Assembly (NCBI RefSeq): GCF_001039355.2
Contig: NW_019775710.1
Span: forward strand, 37,177-101,176
Length of the DNA: 64,000 bases
Source: Lingula anatina
Lineage: Eukaryota; Brachiopoda; Lingulata; Lingulida; Lingulidae
Direction: 5' to 3'
Below the pieces are notes generated by a model, which saw only the letters and a program-made list of their open reading frames with translations, was not told the origin of the DNA and did no database searches. This document shows positions 10,126-22,542 of the stretch, one piece after another (position 1 is the stretch's first letter; each line of letters opens with the position of its first letter). The position numbers were made by a program, and so were the translations under genes.

Positions 10126-10331
10126 CCCTTTACACTGGAGGGCGTCCTTTCTGCGTCCTTTGTGCGCCCGTGAAACTGACATCTCAGTGGGAGTAAAAAG
10201 GAGTCACAAGCATCGCTTTGGTTGCAAAATGAATGCTCATCGATTGGTCAGTAGTCGGCACGTCAAGTATTTTTTTCTCTCAAACAGGGCCGTACTAAGG
10301 GACACAAAAGGACGCCGTCCAGTGTAAATGG
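10126..10331. mobile_element. MITE-like foldback element (TTTACACTGG termini)
   Basis: The left end CCCTTTACACTGGAGGGCGTCC and the right end GGACGCCGTCCAGTGTAAATGG are near-perfect inverted repeats of about 22 bases, with A/G-rich interior. The 95-bp element at 22367-22461 shares the core TTTACACTG. Non-coding. Confidence 0.65.
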
Positions 10332-10885
10332 AGCTGAAGGATATTGTCACCCTTCGCCCAAAATTATTAACTGGCTTATATACAATCTTTTGGATAATAG
10401 ATAAACCTTCAGTGTTCAGTGACTAAATTTATTAATATTTAAACAAATGTCATCTTACGGGTGATGTCATAATTGCGATTTTGGGGTAAAAATGAAAATA
10501 AATCGGTTACTCAAATTTCTCCTTAACCTGAGCACCCACGATCACCATTGCAACGCTGATTTAATGACACCATTTAGTACTCCAAAACTCTGCCAGCGAT
10601 ATTTTTTAAGTCTTAGTTCAGATTTTATCGTTGATAAAGTACAAGAATGCCTTGTTTAATGAAAATCTGTAATTAGGGGCTCATAACTCCATAACAATAA
10701 AGATATATGCATTATTGAATAATCAGATGCAGGAAAAACCTCCTTTTCGGTATCTGGATAATAATAAAGGGTAACAATATCCTTAGGGCAATAAAGTTTA
10801 CGGCTAATTTGAGCATGACCTTTTTGAATGGACGTCTGTGGAGCCAAAGTGTGTGTTTCGGTGTGTGTGTGTGGGGGGGGGGGGG

Positions 10886-11339
10886 TCTTCCTTGATCGAA
10901 CCGGCCTCATATTCACAGTCTCAACAAAAGTTATTACCTCTTTGGTTTTTTAATACCAAAATAATGATGGTATTCATAATTCAAATAATAATTATTTTCC
11001 AGCCCAGTGCTACAGTAAAAAAAAAAATTCTCACTATACTATGCATGTATCTCCCTTATCTGTCATTTTAAAACGTGTGAACCGAAATTTAGAATTTACT
11101 GGCAGATACCAGTATAACACATGTACACTGTTCTCGCACTTTTGTCCCACCGTCCTAATACTGTATTCCAAAAGGCAAAAGTCTGTCTTGCCAGTTGGTA
11201 TTGGTCTATACGTAATTCAACTTTGCATGTTTAATAGAGTTCTAAGATGGTGCACTTTAATATTTGATTTGGTACAAAAAGCCCAGAAATAGTACCATTA
11301 ATTAACAAACTATCTCAACAAAAACTTTTTGAATCTAAG
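10886..11339. repeat. Dispersed repeat, copy 2
   Basis: Direct-orientation match to 1-450. It lies just beyond a (GT)n/(G)n tract at 10856-10885. Ends at GAATCTAAGG, matching TAAATCTAAG in copy 1. Confidence 0.75.
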
Positions 11340-11420
11340 GGGGATGGTAAGATCTAGGTCTTATTTTCTTTGTACCTGAGGGATGAATTAAAAACAAACC
11401 AAACACTTGTTTTCCAGCCA

Positions 11421-13325
11421 TTTATTGTTCATAGGCCATGAAAAGCCAAAGACCCAAAAAGTAATTAATGAATATAAAACTGTTAAAACTGGCTTGCAGC
11501 TTGCATTATATATATTTGGCCTTGAAGATTGTAGCAACTAGGTATAAAACTATTGGCCGAGCATTCTACATCATTCGATCCATCTAAACAACTTATCTAT
11601 CCAAAGTCCTCGCTGGCTCCTATGATTTACAAAATGTACTCATAAAAATTGCTTTCTACTTCTGCTGGGTGAAAAATGATCTTGATCATTAAGCTGCATT
11701 TTTTTTAATAGTGCGGAGATTTTTAATAATAAATAACATACTCGGTGTTCGGAAAGTTTATGAACTGTGATAAACTTCAATCTATGAGAAGGTTGAAAAT
11801 GCAAAAATCAAACTAAAAACTGTCAATAAAATCATTTTAAAATAACACATTCTGGTACATTATATTATTACCTCCGACTCCAATTTTAATTCTAATTTAT
11901 TAAATCAGGTTTTCATTCATAAATAATACAGTTTCTCACTGCAAAAGCAGCTATGCTGAATTGAAGCTTTCTTGTTCCATGATTCAGTTTATTTTTAAAA
12001 GAATAAACAACAACAATCCAACTTACATATATCAATAAGATGCATATTATAAGCCTCATGAGCATATGGTCTTTGCCAGATATATTACCTGTAAATATCC
12101 TTAATATTAAATTTCAAAATTTTGCAACCTCTAATACCTACAAAAATGATTATTAGTATCACGGCCTTTCAATAAAAACATGCAGTGCTTATATGAATTG
12201 TTAGACATTTGCTTGAGAAAGAATATTGCCTTTGCCATGTATTGAGATATATCTATATGTATATATGAATTTATATATGAAGTACTAAACCACAGGAGCA
12301 TATGAAGACATATATAAAGCTTGTATATGGCAGAAGTGTGCAGTACCAGGGCCACCATCCAACTTGCTTAAAGCAAGTTATTTATGTGGATTTCTTCCTC
12401 AAGATGCATCATCACAGAGCAGCCATCTTCCCTCGGTTTTGATTCACTGACTGTTGTGTTTCAATATTCTCCAATGTAAAAAAAAGTCAACATTTCCTGC
12501 TTTAAGAAATGATCATTTTTTGTTTCCTACATCATAATTTTTTTCTGTCAGTTTTCTTGGTTTTGCTTTAAAAAAAAGGACAGTTGTCTGAAAAATCTAG
12601 ATACATGTGGCTGCATACCGGAGACAGCACTCCGTGTGAAAAAATCCTCCACAAAATTCAAGACCACATCTGCTGCATAAATGTTCTCCTTCTTAGAAGC
12701 CATTTACAGCAACTGTAAAAAAAGTGCACACAAACCACGTTAAATGTGCCTTCTCATCATAAAACTGAAACCTTTTTAATTCCTTTTTCAAACCAAACAT
12801 ACGGCGTATGTTCTTAGAGCTCAAATCATTATGCAAAGCATAAATGTCAAGTCTAATTTTTTTTATTTATGCAGCAGATATGAGCGAGGAATATGGTGGT
12901 CCCCTGCACACTCTCTATAACATGGAGATATCATAAAGATCAGGACTCCTAGCCCGCAATAATAATACACCAGATTTGGTGTTAGCCTGTAAAAAAACAG
13001 TATCCACCAATACAGCAGCAATGCTAAAAGCAAATTGGCTATAATACATTATGATATAATCCAATACCTCGATCCCTCCCCCCTTGAGAAAAAAAACTTA
13101 GTAACTGAACAACATAAAACAAGCAGCTCCGCCGTATTCACTGAGTGCATTTTGTCTTTGTTACTGTTCCACAATGTGACTTGTGTTCGTACAACAACAT
13201 GGAAGTCTTAAACTGTGTTAACAATGAGCCCAGTCTACAGCAAAGTACTCGTTTCTCAACAGATGAGCAATATCATCATAGTTTTATTTTATTTTTTTTT
13301 CAATTTAGAGAAAAATGTCGAGTGC
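11421..13325 (-). other. FLN: Filamin 3' UTR (candidate)
   Basis: About 1.9 kb of A/T-rich sequence follows the filamin stop codon, with no exon-like ORF. AATAAA (minus strand) is at 11421-11426, with other AATAAA matches at about 12865 and within 50 nt of the stop (about 13285). The true cleavage site cannot be chosen from sequence alone. A 9-base palindrome (ACTTGCTT/AAGCAAGT) sits at 12361-12379. Confidence 0.4.
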
Positions 13326-13519
13326 TTATATCACGTCAATCGTGAAGGGGCTGCCTGGTATGTGATCTTCGCCCCACTTCACCATAAGGAGGTACTGCCC
13401 TTTCTCTTTGACGCTATAGTTAACGGTGTACGTGTTCCTGCCTGTGAGACGGATGTTAATTTCTTCACACGGCGCTACGCCCTTAGGACCCATTACTCCC
13501 ACAAACAACATGTTCTGAC
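13326..13519 (-). CDS. FLN: Filamin terminal exon: R24 dimerisation repeat
   Basis: The acceptor TTACAG precedes [13 protein letters not shown], and the exon ends [11 protein letters not shown] with TAA at 13326-13328. It matches the last part of filamin R24 (NMLLVGVHGP ... KWGEEHIPGSP in vertebrates), the repeat that pairs two chains. Confidence 0.95.
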
Positions 13520-16500
13520 CTGTAATTTACAATAAATTCACACAGTTAGCACCATCATGTTAAACCACCCATCAACAAAAATATACACAGCACATATTAT
13601 ATAACATGATTAAAAATGGGCTCCACTTTTTTGAAACAAATATGTGCTCTGATGATACAATAAATTCCAGCATGAACAAACTGCAATCAAAGGTATTTAA
13701 ATAGCACACGTTATCTTTGTCAAAGACACTTAACTGTACTTAAATTATGTAATTAGGTGAAAAAATTCAGTTTATTTCACACATTGCCATATTCTTATCA
13801 ATATAATGGTCATACAGCAAGTCAGACATGTACTTGTTACCACAAACGGCATCAAGTCTCACAAATAAGCTTGGATTTCATACAAAAATACTAGTGCTCA
13901 AAAAAAGAAGGGAATAAACAAAAAACTGAGAGATCACTCAGGAATTTGTGAGAAGGCACGTTTGAGAGTAGTCACCAATGAATAGGCCTCGCCAAATGTC
14001 ATTCACGAGAGTGGACGACTCACCTGCATCCTTGGTGTCCACAGAGAATTGAGCCTTCTTGTTGACCATGGCTTTCTTCAAGCCGTTGCCCTTGGCAGTG
14101 ACCTTGTTGGCATCTGAGGGGAAGTGTGGGATTCTCAGGCGGTCAGCGCCAGTCTTTGTGGTGGTCTCCATACGCATGGATGTGTGCTCTGTCACCTGTG
14201 AGGGTTGACCTGGGCCTGGAAAATACAGGGACGAAATAATATAAATAAATATATTCAGAATGAATAAATATAGCCAAACATGCTGGCTTTTTATTTTCCT
14301 TCTCTTTTCCCCTTGAAGCCAATAAAATATATTTAGATATAACCAGTTTTGGATTAATTCCCAATATGTAGAGCAGGGCTGTTCATTAAGCCTGAAAGGT
14401 AGAGTGATCAATTTTAAAACAGGCCTTTCAAAAAATAAAGGTGCATGTACCAACATGCCTTATGGCATGCTGTTTATCATGATATTAACATAATTGCTTT
14501 AAAAAAGTTATTATTTTACATCAAGCAAATATGTATACACTGATAGAGATATGATAACTTAAACAAATGAGATCATGTCACTTTAAAATTCAATATGTAT
14601 CTATGTTAGAAAAAAAAGTGATTGATGATTGAAGAACATCAGTTGGCTTAAAGAAACCTTTTCAGACTGAGTTAATGTCATGATGTAGTATGCACTGTAC
14701 ACGTGCCCACCATGTGCAAATTAACTTACAGTATTTAGTCCACCTTTTCTTAGGACTGTCATCCTTGTGTTCCTGGACTGAGAATGTCCATATTACATAG
14801 TCTTGCTTCATTGTTATAACCCTGTGTACATAAACTTAACCTTAATGGCCTTGTGATGTTCAAAATATAAAAGAACTTTTGGCAAAATCCAAGAATCCAA
14901 TCCAATCCAATCCAACCGATTCCTTTCCTTTTTCACTTCAAGGTAAACTTCATCCAATATTAAAATGTCTCCATTAAAACCTATCCTGCTTATCTTTCCA
15001 GCCTTCTCTGTTTATTTAGCTTATAAAATAACCCAAATCTGCCAAACTCTTGTGTTTCAAGGCAATTGATACTATAGTAATATCACATAGATGATACTCG
15101 TAATCCAGTTTTAGTAAAATAAATATATTGGACTAAAAGAGAACTGCGCTACTGCCTCCACAATGTTCTTTCCACAGCTCAAATACATACACACATCCTA
15201 GTTACCCAACTGGTATTGATAAAAACTGATAGTCAACTTTTATCACTCAGTGAAATCAGTTGTTTGTGTGGTTTCCGTGTCCTACAATCTCCTCAGCTGT
15301 GTGAGTGTCACTGAATTATAATGGAGACAGAGGTATATTCATATCTGAGAGATCACAAACTCGGATACAATATAAGCCAGATGGTTGTAACTCAGCCAAC
15401 TGTTTATATTACCTGCATACTTTCAACTGATTACGTAGGGGAGTTCACACCATAGGTAATTCAGTTACGACCTGAATCTGCTTTATGCTATTAAATATGA
15501 ATGGTTCATGGATGACACCATTTGAAATATAGGTACATAGCAGGTGGTAAAGCATGTAATCTCAATCTCATGCCAATGCAACTGGTTTAATGGAGACAAA
15601 TTGTGAACCGTTCCAGACTTGGACTTGTGTGAACGGTGACATGTTGTATGAGTCAGAGAAGTCAAGTATACACTATGCATACTGTTTGAAGGCACAGCCT
15701 GCTGATTTCTCCTGCTTTTTATTACAGTATCGCCCATTTTGAACTGTGGTAATAAATGAGTCAGATCTGTTGACAGAATGGGATTATTACCTGGTGTACC
15801 TTGAGAATGTCGGAATTTAATATGACAGCAATTATAAAAGAACTGTTATACTCTTTAAAAACTGTGATAATGGAGTACTGTTATGAAATCGGAGTATTTG
15901 CCAACATATGATTGTTCGTAAGGAAAGTTTGTATAATAATGTCATCGCTTTCTTTTATTGGTAAATTTTATGCAAAACTGGCTTTGGCTGATAATTTTCT
16001 TCAGCAACACTGTTTTTTAATGTACAAAATATCACTTTATGTCTTAAACAGGTTATGAACGATGTGGGCAAAAATGCTGGCTTTCTCTTTTTCCCCTGAA
16101 GTCAAATGTGCCTTGCCAATCTTATCATATAAATTTCTGTTATCAAAAGCTCATTTATCTTCTGAGATTAGGTGACACATGTAGAACAAGTTTATTCCAC
16201 TCGATATTTGGTTGCTACACTGCCAAATTATTTTGTCATGTAAGCTATTATTGTACCAAATAGGTCAGCAATTTTACAAGTAGTCAAATATTATGACGCA
16301 TGAGAGTTGAAGAAAAGAGTATATTAGTCATTTCTTTCTTTTCTGAAAAATACTGTGATGATTTACAAACAAATTTTATCAAAACAACTATGAAACCTTC
16401 TTAATTATATAAAAAAAACTGCAAATGTTAACATCATAGTTTTATAAATTTTATGATTTAATTTGTGATGTCATTTTTCATTTACCAGCAGTCTAGACAA

Positions 16501-19500
16501 TTCAATATGTATTATTTAATGTTAGATAAACAATTTTTCAGTCAATATTAAAATTCACCAAAAACTGAAGTGTACATGTACTTCAGACAGCAGATAAGTT
16601 GAACCTGCTTTATTTTCAACCAGTGCATTTAGCGCCCTATCCAGAATAGGGGACTAACTAGTCTGAGAGTTTAATATGGCTAACCCACTGAATACGGGAT
16701 ATCCATTCAGCGTCTATTAGCGGATTAGATGGCAAGCTTTGTGGTGGGTCACCATATTTGACCCTCAGATCCCCTTTTCTGAATGGGGCCTAAAATGATG
16801 TCAACCACTGCATTCAACATCTCAACTGCTGCATTCAAATATCAAATTCAGTGTTCCTTCCAGAGACTAACAACATCTGGTCTTTCCTTTTCAGTAAACT
16901 TGTGATGAATATGAGTATTTCTTGTAGGACCATGTAAACGGGCTTCCAACATGTATTCTGCTATCAAAACAAGAAATCAGACATTCCTAGGAAATTGGGC
17001 GGTACGTGTCTAAAACATGCTCATGTACAAGGATGTGGAATTCGGATTCTTATCTCAAATGGTCTTTTAATTAGGTTTCTGGGATTATGACTGAGCTTGC
17101 TCTCTTCATGTACTCCTTCAGAGAGGAAAGGTACTAAAATTAAACATGCCTTGTATCTTGACTCAATATTCATACTGAGTTTTGCTTTAAAAAAAAAAAA
17201 AAAACTCCTAATTTTAGTACCATAGTGGAGAGATCATTTTGTATGCGGATCTCTGGGTTTCAAAGGTCGGTTCTTATCTAGAATACCTCCACCCAATTAC
17301 CAGACTTACAAGAGAGGTTCCTGTGGTTAATGGTACCCTTTATCTGTAACATCCACCTTGAATGAGATGAAAATACCTCTGAGGTAACCAACCTCATGAA
17401 AAGACTAAGTTAGTTTATCTCATTTTGAGCATGAGGGTTCCTTGTGTACTTTCTTGTGTGTATTAATTCTAAAGTCTGCATTGAGGTTTTACATGTGTGT
17501 AGCATAACCATTTTAACATTGGAGATGTATAATTACTGCAAAACTAAAAGTACTATTAAGGTCACAGTCAAAATTAATACTGCCATATCAAAAATTCAGG
17601 AACTATAAATCATTTGTATCAGCACTTTTTGTTAAGTAAAACATCTAAGCTGTGCTATTAACAACATTTCCTTTTACTTAGATTGCGGTAATTGTATCAC
17701 TGGATATGTTCAATGACATGATCAGAAATGTCAATCCTATGTGGTGAAGTTAAGTATTGCTTGATCAATTTTTTCATTTGTAAGACACCATGATCAGGCA
17801 TCTTACATGAAGAAATCTGTCCATAAGATGATTTTGTCACAATTACAATCTTTATGTGACCTGAACAACATAAGAACTTCTACTATATGAACTGCAAAAT
17901 GTGGTACACAAAAGTAGGCAACATTTTGGTTTTCATAGAAAAAAGTGGAGTAACGAAAACTTAACAGTTGTATATATCATCATATTACACATGATTTGTC
18001 CTATATCAGCCAGATTACCTGTAATATTAGCCTTGAATGGACTTCCTACAATGTGGTAGTTGCCAGCAAACTTGATGGCAATAAGGTAACCTCCAGGGGA
18101 TGTGGGTGTGTATGAGAACTCATACCCTTCCTCCACCTCTTTGCACTGTAGATCTACCTTGGATGGCCCATCTATTGTCACAGACAGAGCACCTGCTCCT
18201 GCATTCATTGTATTCACAATAAACTTAGCTACTTTGTCTGAAAAAGAAAACAGATAATATATATATAATTATATATTCTGTACATCACCATTTAGTTTGG
18301 CTGGATAATTGAAGAAAATACGTCACCATTTAGTTTGGCTGGATAATTGAAGAACTGGAAAAAAGAGGATATCCCATGCAAATCTGATAAATGTACAATT
18401 AAAGTACCTTGCAAACAATGACAGAGGTCTCCAAAATGCTGAGCCTGACTATTTTATTTAAATAATTCAAAGATGTCAGCTTTCTGGTCCAAAAGTACAT
18501 ATAATATCTGTTTACCTTCTGTCTTTTAGCATGCCAAAGATAAATCCACCTGAACCTTTTCATACCAGTTCTTCTTTATTCCATAAAGTAAGCTAGACAA
18601 TTATAAAATGTTGAATATGGCAGCACTTAAGAGAACTTACTTGTCTCTCCCTTGACCAGTCCCTGACCATAGGCCTGAACCATGCCAGGATCAGCGTCCA
18701 GTTTGCCTACCATGACAACAAATGGACTGCCTGGGATGTGGTTGCCGTTGTATAGCACATGGATGTAATGACGGCCATTTTCTCTGGGGATAAACCTAAC
18801 AGCATAGTGGCCTGGAGGTGAGAGACAATAGATTAAAAAGTGTCGAATTAATGCAAAAGTTAAGTATTAAAACGTGAAGCAAATCTTCTAAACAACATCG
18901 ATAAATATATGGCATAGTGATGCAGACTTTACACTTAACAAGTGTGGCTTTAATTTTGGTTACTAGTCAACAATGCTTTCCGCCCCCCCCCCCGCCCCCC
19001 TTTTTGTTTGGGTAGGTTAAAATGTAATCTGTTAAATAAATATCCACGCATTCCACTAGGTGCTAAGTTGGGTTCAACTTGGCAAGTTTGGAAAAATGCC
19101 CTTGCCTTCATCAATCTCTTGGATGAATGCATTATCTTCGGCACCAGATGGCGCAGTTACTCTGGCTTCAAGACGGCCCACCTTGGCTTCATTCAAGTTA
19201 ACAGAGAATGTGCTTGGTTTGCCAATCTGTGGACAGAAAGAAAAAAAAACATGAAACCAAATGAAAGTGCATTTGATACAAGACCAGTGACCACTCATCT
19301 GAATTTGAATCTTTGTATTTCCTTTTAAAAAAATCACAGGTTTTTACAAAAATTATGTACTGCATAACATTCAGGCTATTCCATAAAAATACAGTATCAA
19401 TAAAAAAAAAAAAAAAAAAAATTTGAAAAACTGTGATTAAATTTTAAGCAAAATCTCTTTGTACTCTCTGTTCGCTCTAAATTCTGGTAGCTCTTCACAT

Positions 19501-22500
19501 CCAAGTGTATCCCACTTATCACAAAGTAGTAACCTATTAGACTCTTACCACAAGTCCCGCCTGTTCTAGACTTGCTACAGTGACCGTCTTGGCCTCTCCA
19601 CTGGAGGCTGACATGTACACTTTGAATGGAGAGTCAGGGATGTGCTCATCATTAAACTTGATAGACACCATGTATTCACCTGAAACAGAGGCAATGAAAT
19701 GATTTCATTTTGCATTTTGTTTCTGAATATTTTTTTTGTTTACAATGACATCCTGAAGATTTTAATTTTTTTAAGAAAGTATAAATCATAAGAAGTACTT
19801 TCATCTGTAATTGTCAGCACATATAATTGTTAGTACATTTTTAAATTCAAAAATTGAAAAAACTTACTTATTCATACAACAAAAATGAGCCTGCATGTAG
19901 ATATATTACATAAAGCTTCTCACTTCTTCCACTCCTCACTTTTGTCAAACTCAAATGTAAAACACAAGTCCATACATCAAATCATCCATGTACTTTAGAG
20001 CTTAAAGTTAATGCACAACAATGTCATACCAGGTTCTGTGCACTCGTAGGACACTCCACACGACCCGTCCTTGCGGTCTGCAAAGTCAATCTCTGCCTTG
20101 GATGGTCCTTCAATTGCAATCGACAGACCTCCAGCACCTGCCTCACGTGTGTAGATGTTGAATTCGCCTGAAATAGACGTAATAAATGTTTTCAGTTTAA
20201 CTTTTAAAATATGTACCGTGCTCAACATTTTGGGGGTACTTTACTACATCTGATTACCCTTTTCCTTCTTTATTTTGCATGAATGAAAAAAGAATGGTTT
20301 TATAATCAACATTTTCAGTTAGGTAATAGTTCAAAATACAATTAGATTGCCTTTAATCATTTACAGCAATATTCTGACATATCCAGTTAAAATTAAGTGA
20401 AACATGTTTATTTCTTTAATTTACTCATCACATTTCAAGTTTCAAGTTATTTGCATTGAAACATAGGTATGATGCCATACAAAGATGTGATAATATATAA
20501 TTATAATACTTACATTTCTCGTTGACCTCTCCCTTCTCCAAGCCAGGGCCAGCAGCATGAACCTTGTGTGAGCCGCCTTCTGTGATAGGACCAACTGTGA
20601 ACTGGAATGGGCTGCCTATTTTGGGGAGAGGAGAGGAGAAACAATGTAAGTGAGAAAAACACGCCCCTCCTATTCCCCTATATAAATGGACTTTAAAATG
20701 TACTAGTTTTACAAATGAATATTTCAATATGTTGCATGATGTATAACTTTAAAATAACACATTCATTCTGCTTCTCACTCTTAGAAACACTGGGATCATA
20801 TATATATCATATATATAACATATTCACATTAAAAACAAAGATCCATCAAAATACATGCAAACAGAATGCAAAATATACCGGCTAGAGTATACATAACTAT
20901 AATTGCAAATTGACCGAGTGAGCTTTCTTACTAACCAGGTATATGCATATCTTTGTGTTTCACGCTAACAGTGTGGACTCCCATTTCCTTGGGGATAAAC
21001 TTGATGCTATAGTGGCAGTCGTCCAAGTCAATGATTTCACACAACTCAGTCACTCCAGACGGACTGGTCACTGAGGCATTCATGTCCACAGGGCTGGAGC
21101 CTACAATTACAGTACAATAACATGACAATGTGATGGTACAAAACTATGTGTGAAGATACAATTACAGTACAATAACATGACAATGTGATGGTACAAAACT
21201 ATGTGTGAAGATACAATTACAGTACAATAACATGACAATGTGACAGAACAAAAGAGTGTGTAAAGATACAATTACAATACAATAACATCATTATGTGATG
21301 GTACAAATGTGTGTGAAGATAAAATTACAGTACAAAAGCAATACAGTTAATTTTATTTATAATAACCAAATTACACATATACATCCATATTGAAGTATGA
21401 ACTGCAATAAATCAACAGATTTCAATTTAATCTAGTCAAAGATGTTGTCTCCATACTATCATGTTACCACAGATTATGCAACTGTTCAAGATTTAAGGCC
21501 AGTTTACACAAACACCTCACAGGAAATCTTAATCAAACTTGTCCTAAATTTTAGCCAAGCTCTGATCTTTACCTGGGATCTTAAGGCTAAGTTCACACTG
21601 GCTCCCGACATGTGTGACATCCACGGCCTGCGCCTGGCGCATGATCTTCTCCACCAGCTTGTCTGATGGCTCTCCGCGGATCTTGACAGCAAATGGACTG
21701 CCTGAAAGCAGAGACAGGGTCAAGGTCACATAAAGCCCTTTATATAGGTCAGGGTCATCCTTCCAAGGTGAAGGTCATACAGTTTTACTTAAAAAGGCCA
21801 TGTCAGTACATTGTAAATTTAAATCCTAATTACCTATATAACATGGAATAAATCAAGAAATATGCATACATCTCACTGAAATTATTTTATCTTCAAACCA
21901 ATGGTTTACTTATAATATGACAAATACATCTTATCTTATGCATAATGTGCTTAAATATAGAGGAGCATTCATTCATATATCCAATAATATCTTCATCTAT
22001 TACTTATTATTATTAATCTTTTGTACAGCATGCCATCTAAAAAAAGTCACAAATTTTAGTGTCCATCCCAGTTGAAAATATTGAACTCGGAGAATAGAAT
22101 TTTCACCCATAAGAAAAATAAAAGAACTGATTAAATTAAGACTGAAAGAAATCACTTCCTGAATAAGGCCCTGATTTGATTGTAACTGTTTGCGCTACCA
22201 TTTGTACATGCATTCTAAAAGAAATGTCTGTGCTGTTAATATAAAATGTGGGTACAGAACTGGACCAAATCTGTTCAGGATTTAAAAAGGACTGCAATGC
22301 ATTTATAATCAGCTTGTTTTTATTACGAAGTTAACTTGGGTTGTTCGTTGGGGTGGCTCACATCAAAGGTCGCGTTTACACTGCATACGGGTCAACCACT
22401 TTCCAATGGTCTCTACTCTATGGGGCATCTAGTCTAATTATGTTCAGTGTAAATGCGACCTCAATGTAAATGCAAACCTCTGTGCCTGATAACTCTTTAC

Positions 22501-22511
22501 CATAACCCTCC

Positions 22512-22542
<31 letters not shown>

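Noticed and set aside
12361-12379. Short perfect palindrome in the filamin 3' UTR
   Set aside because: Nine-base arms with almost no loop are expected by chance in AT-rich DNA. No regulatory claim is justified.
13215-13535. Plus-strand ORF of 106 codons over the filamin terminal exon
   Set aside because: It is the antisense of the R24 coding sequence, which has clear family identity and splice sites on the minus strand.
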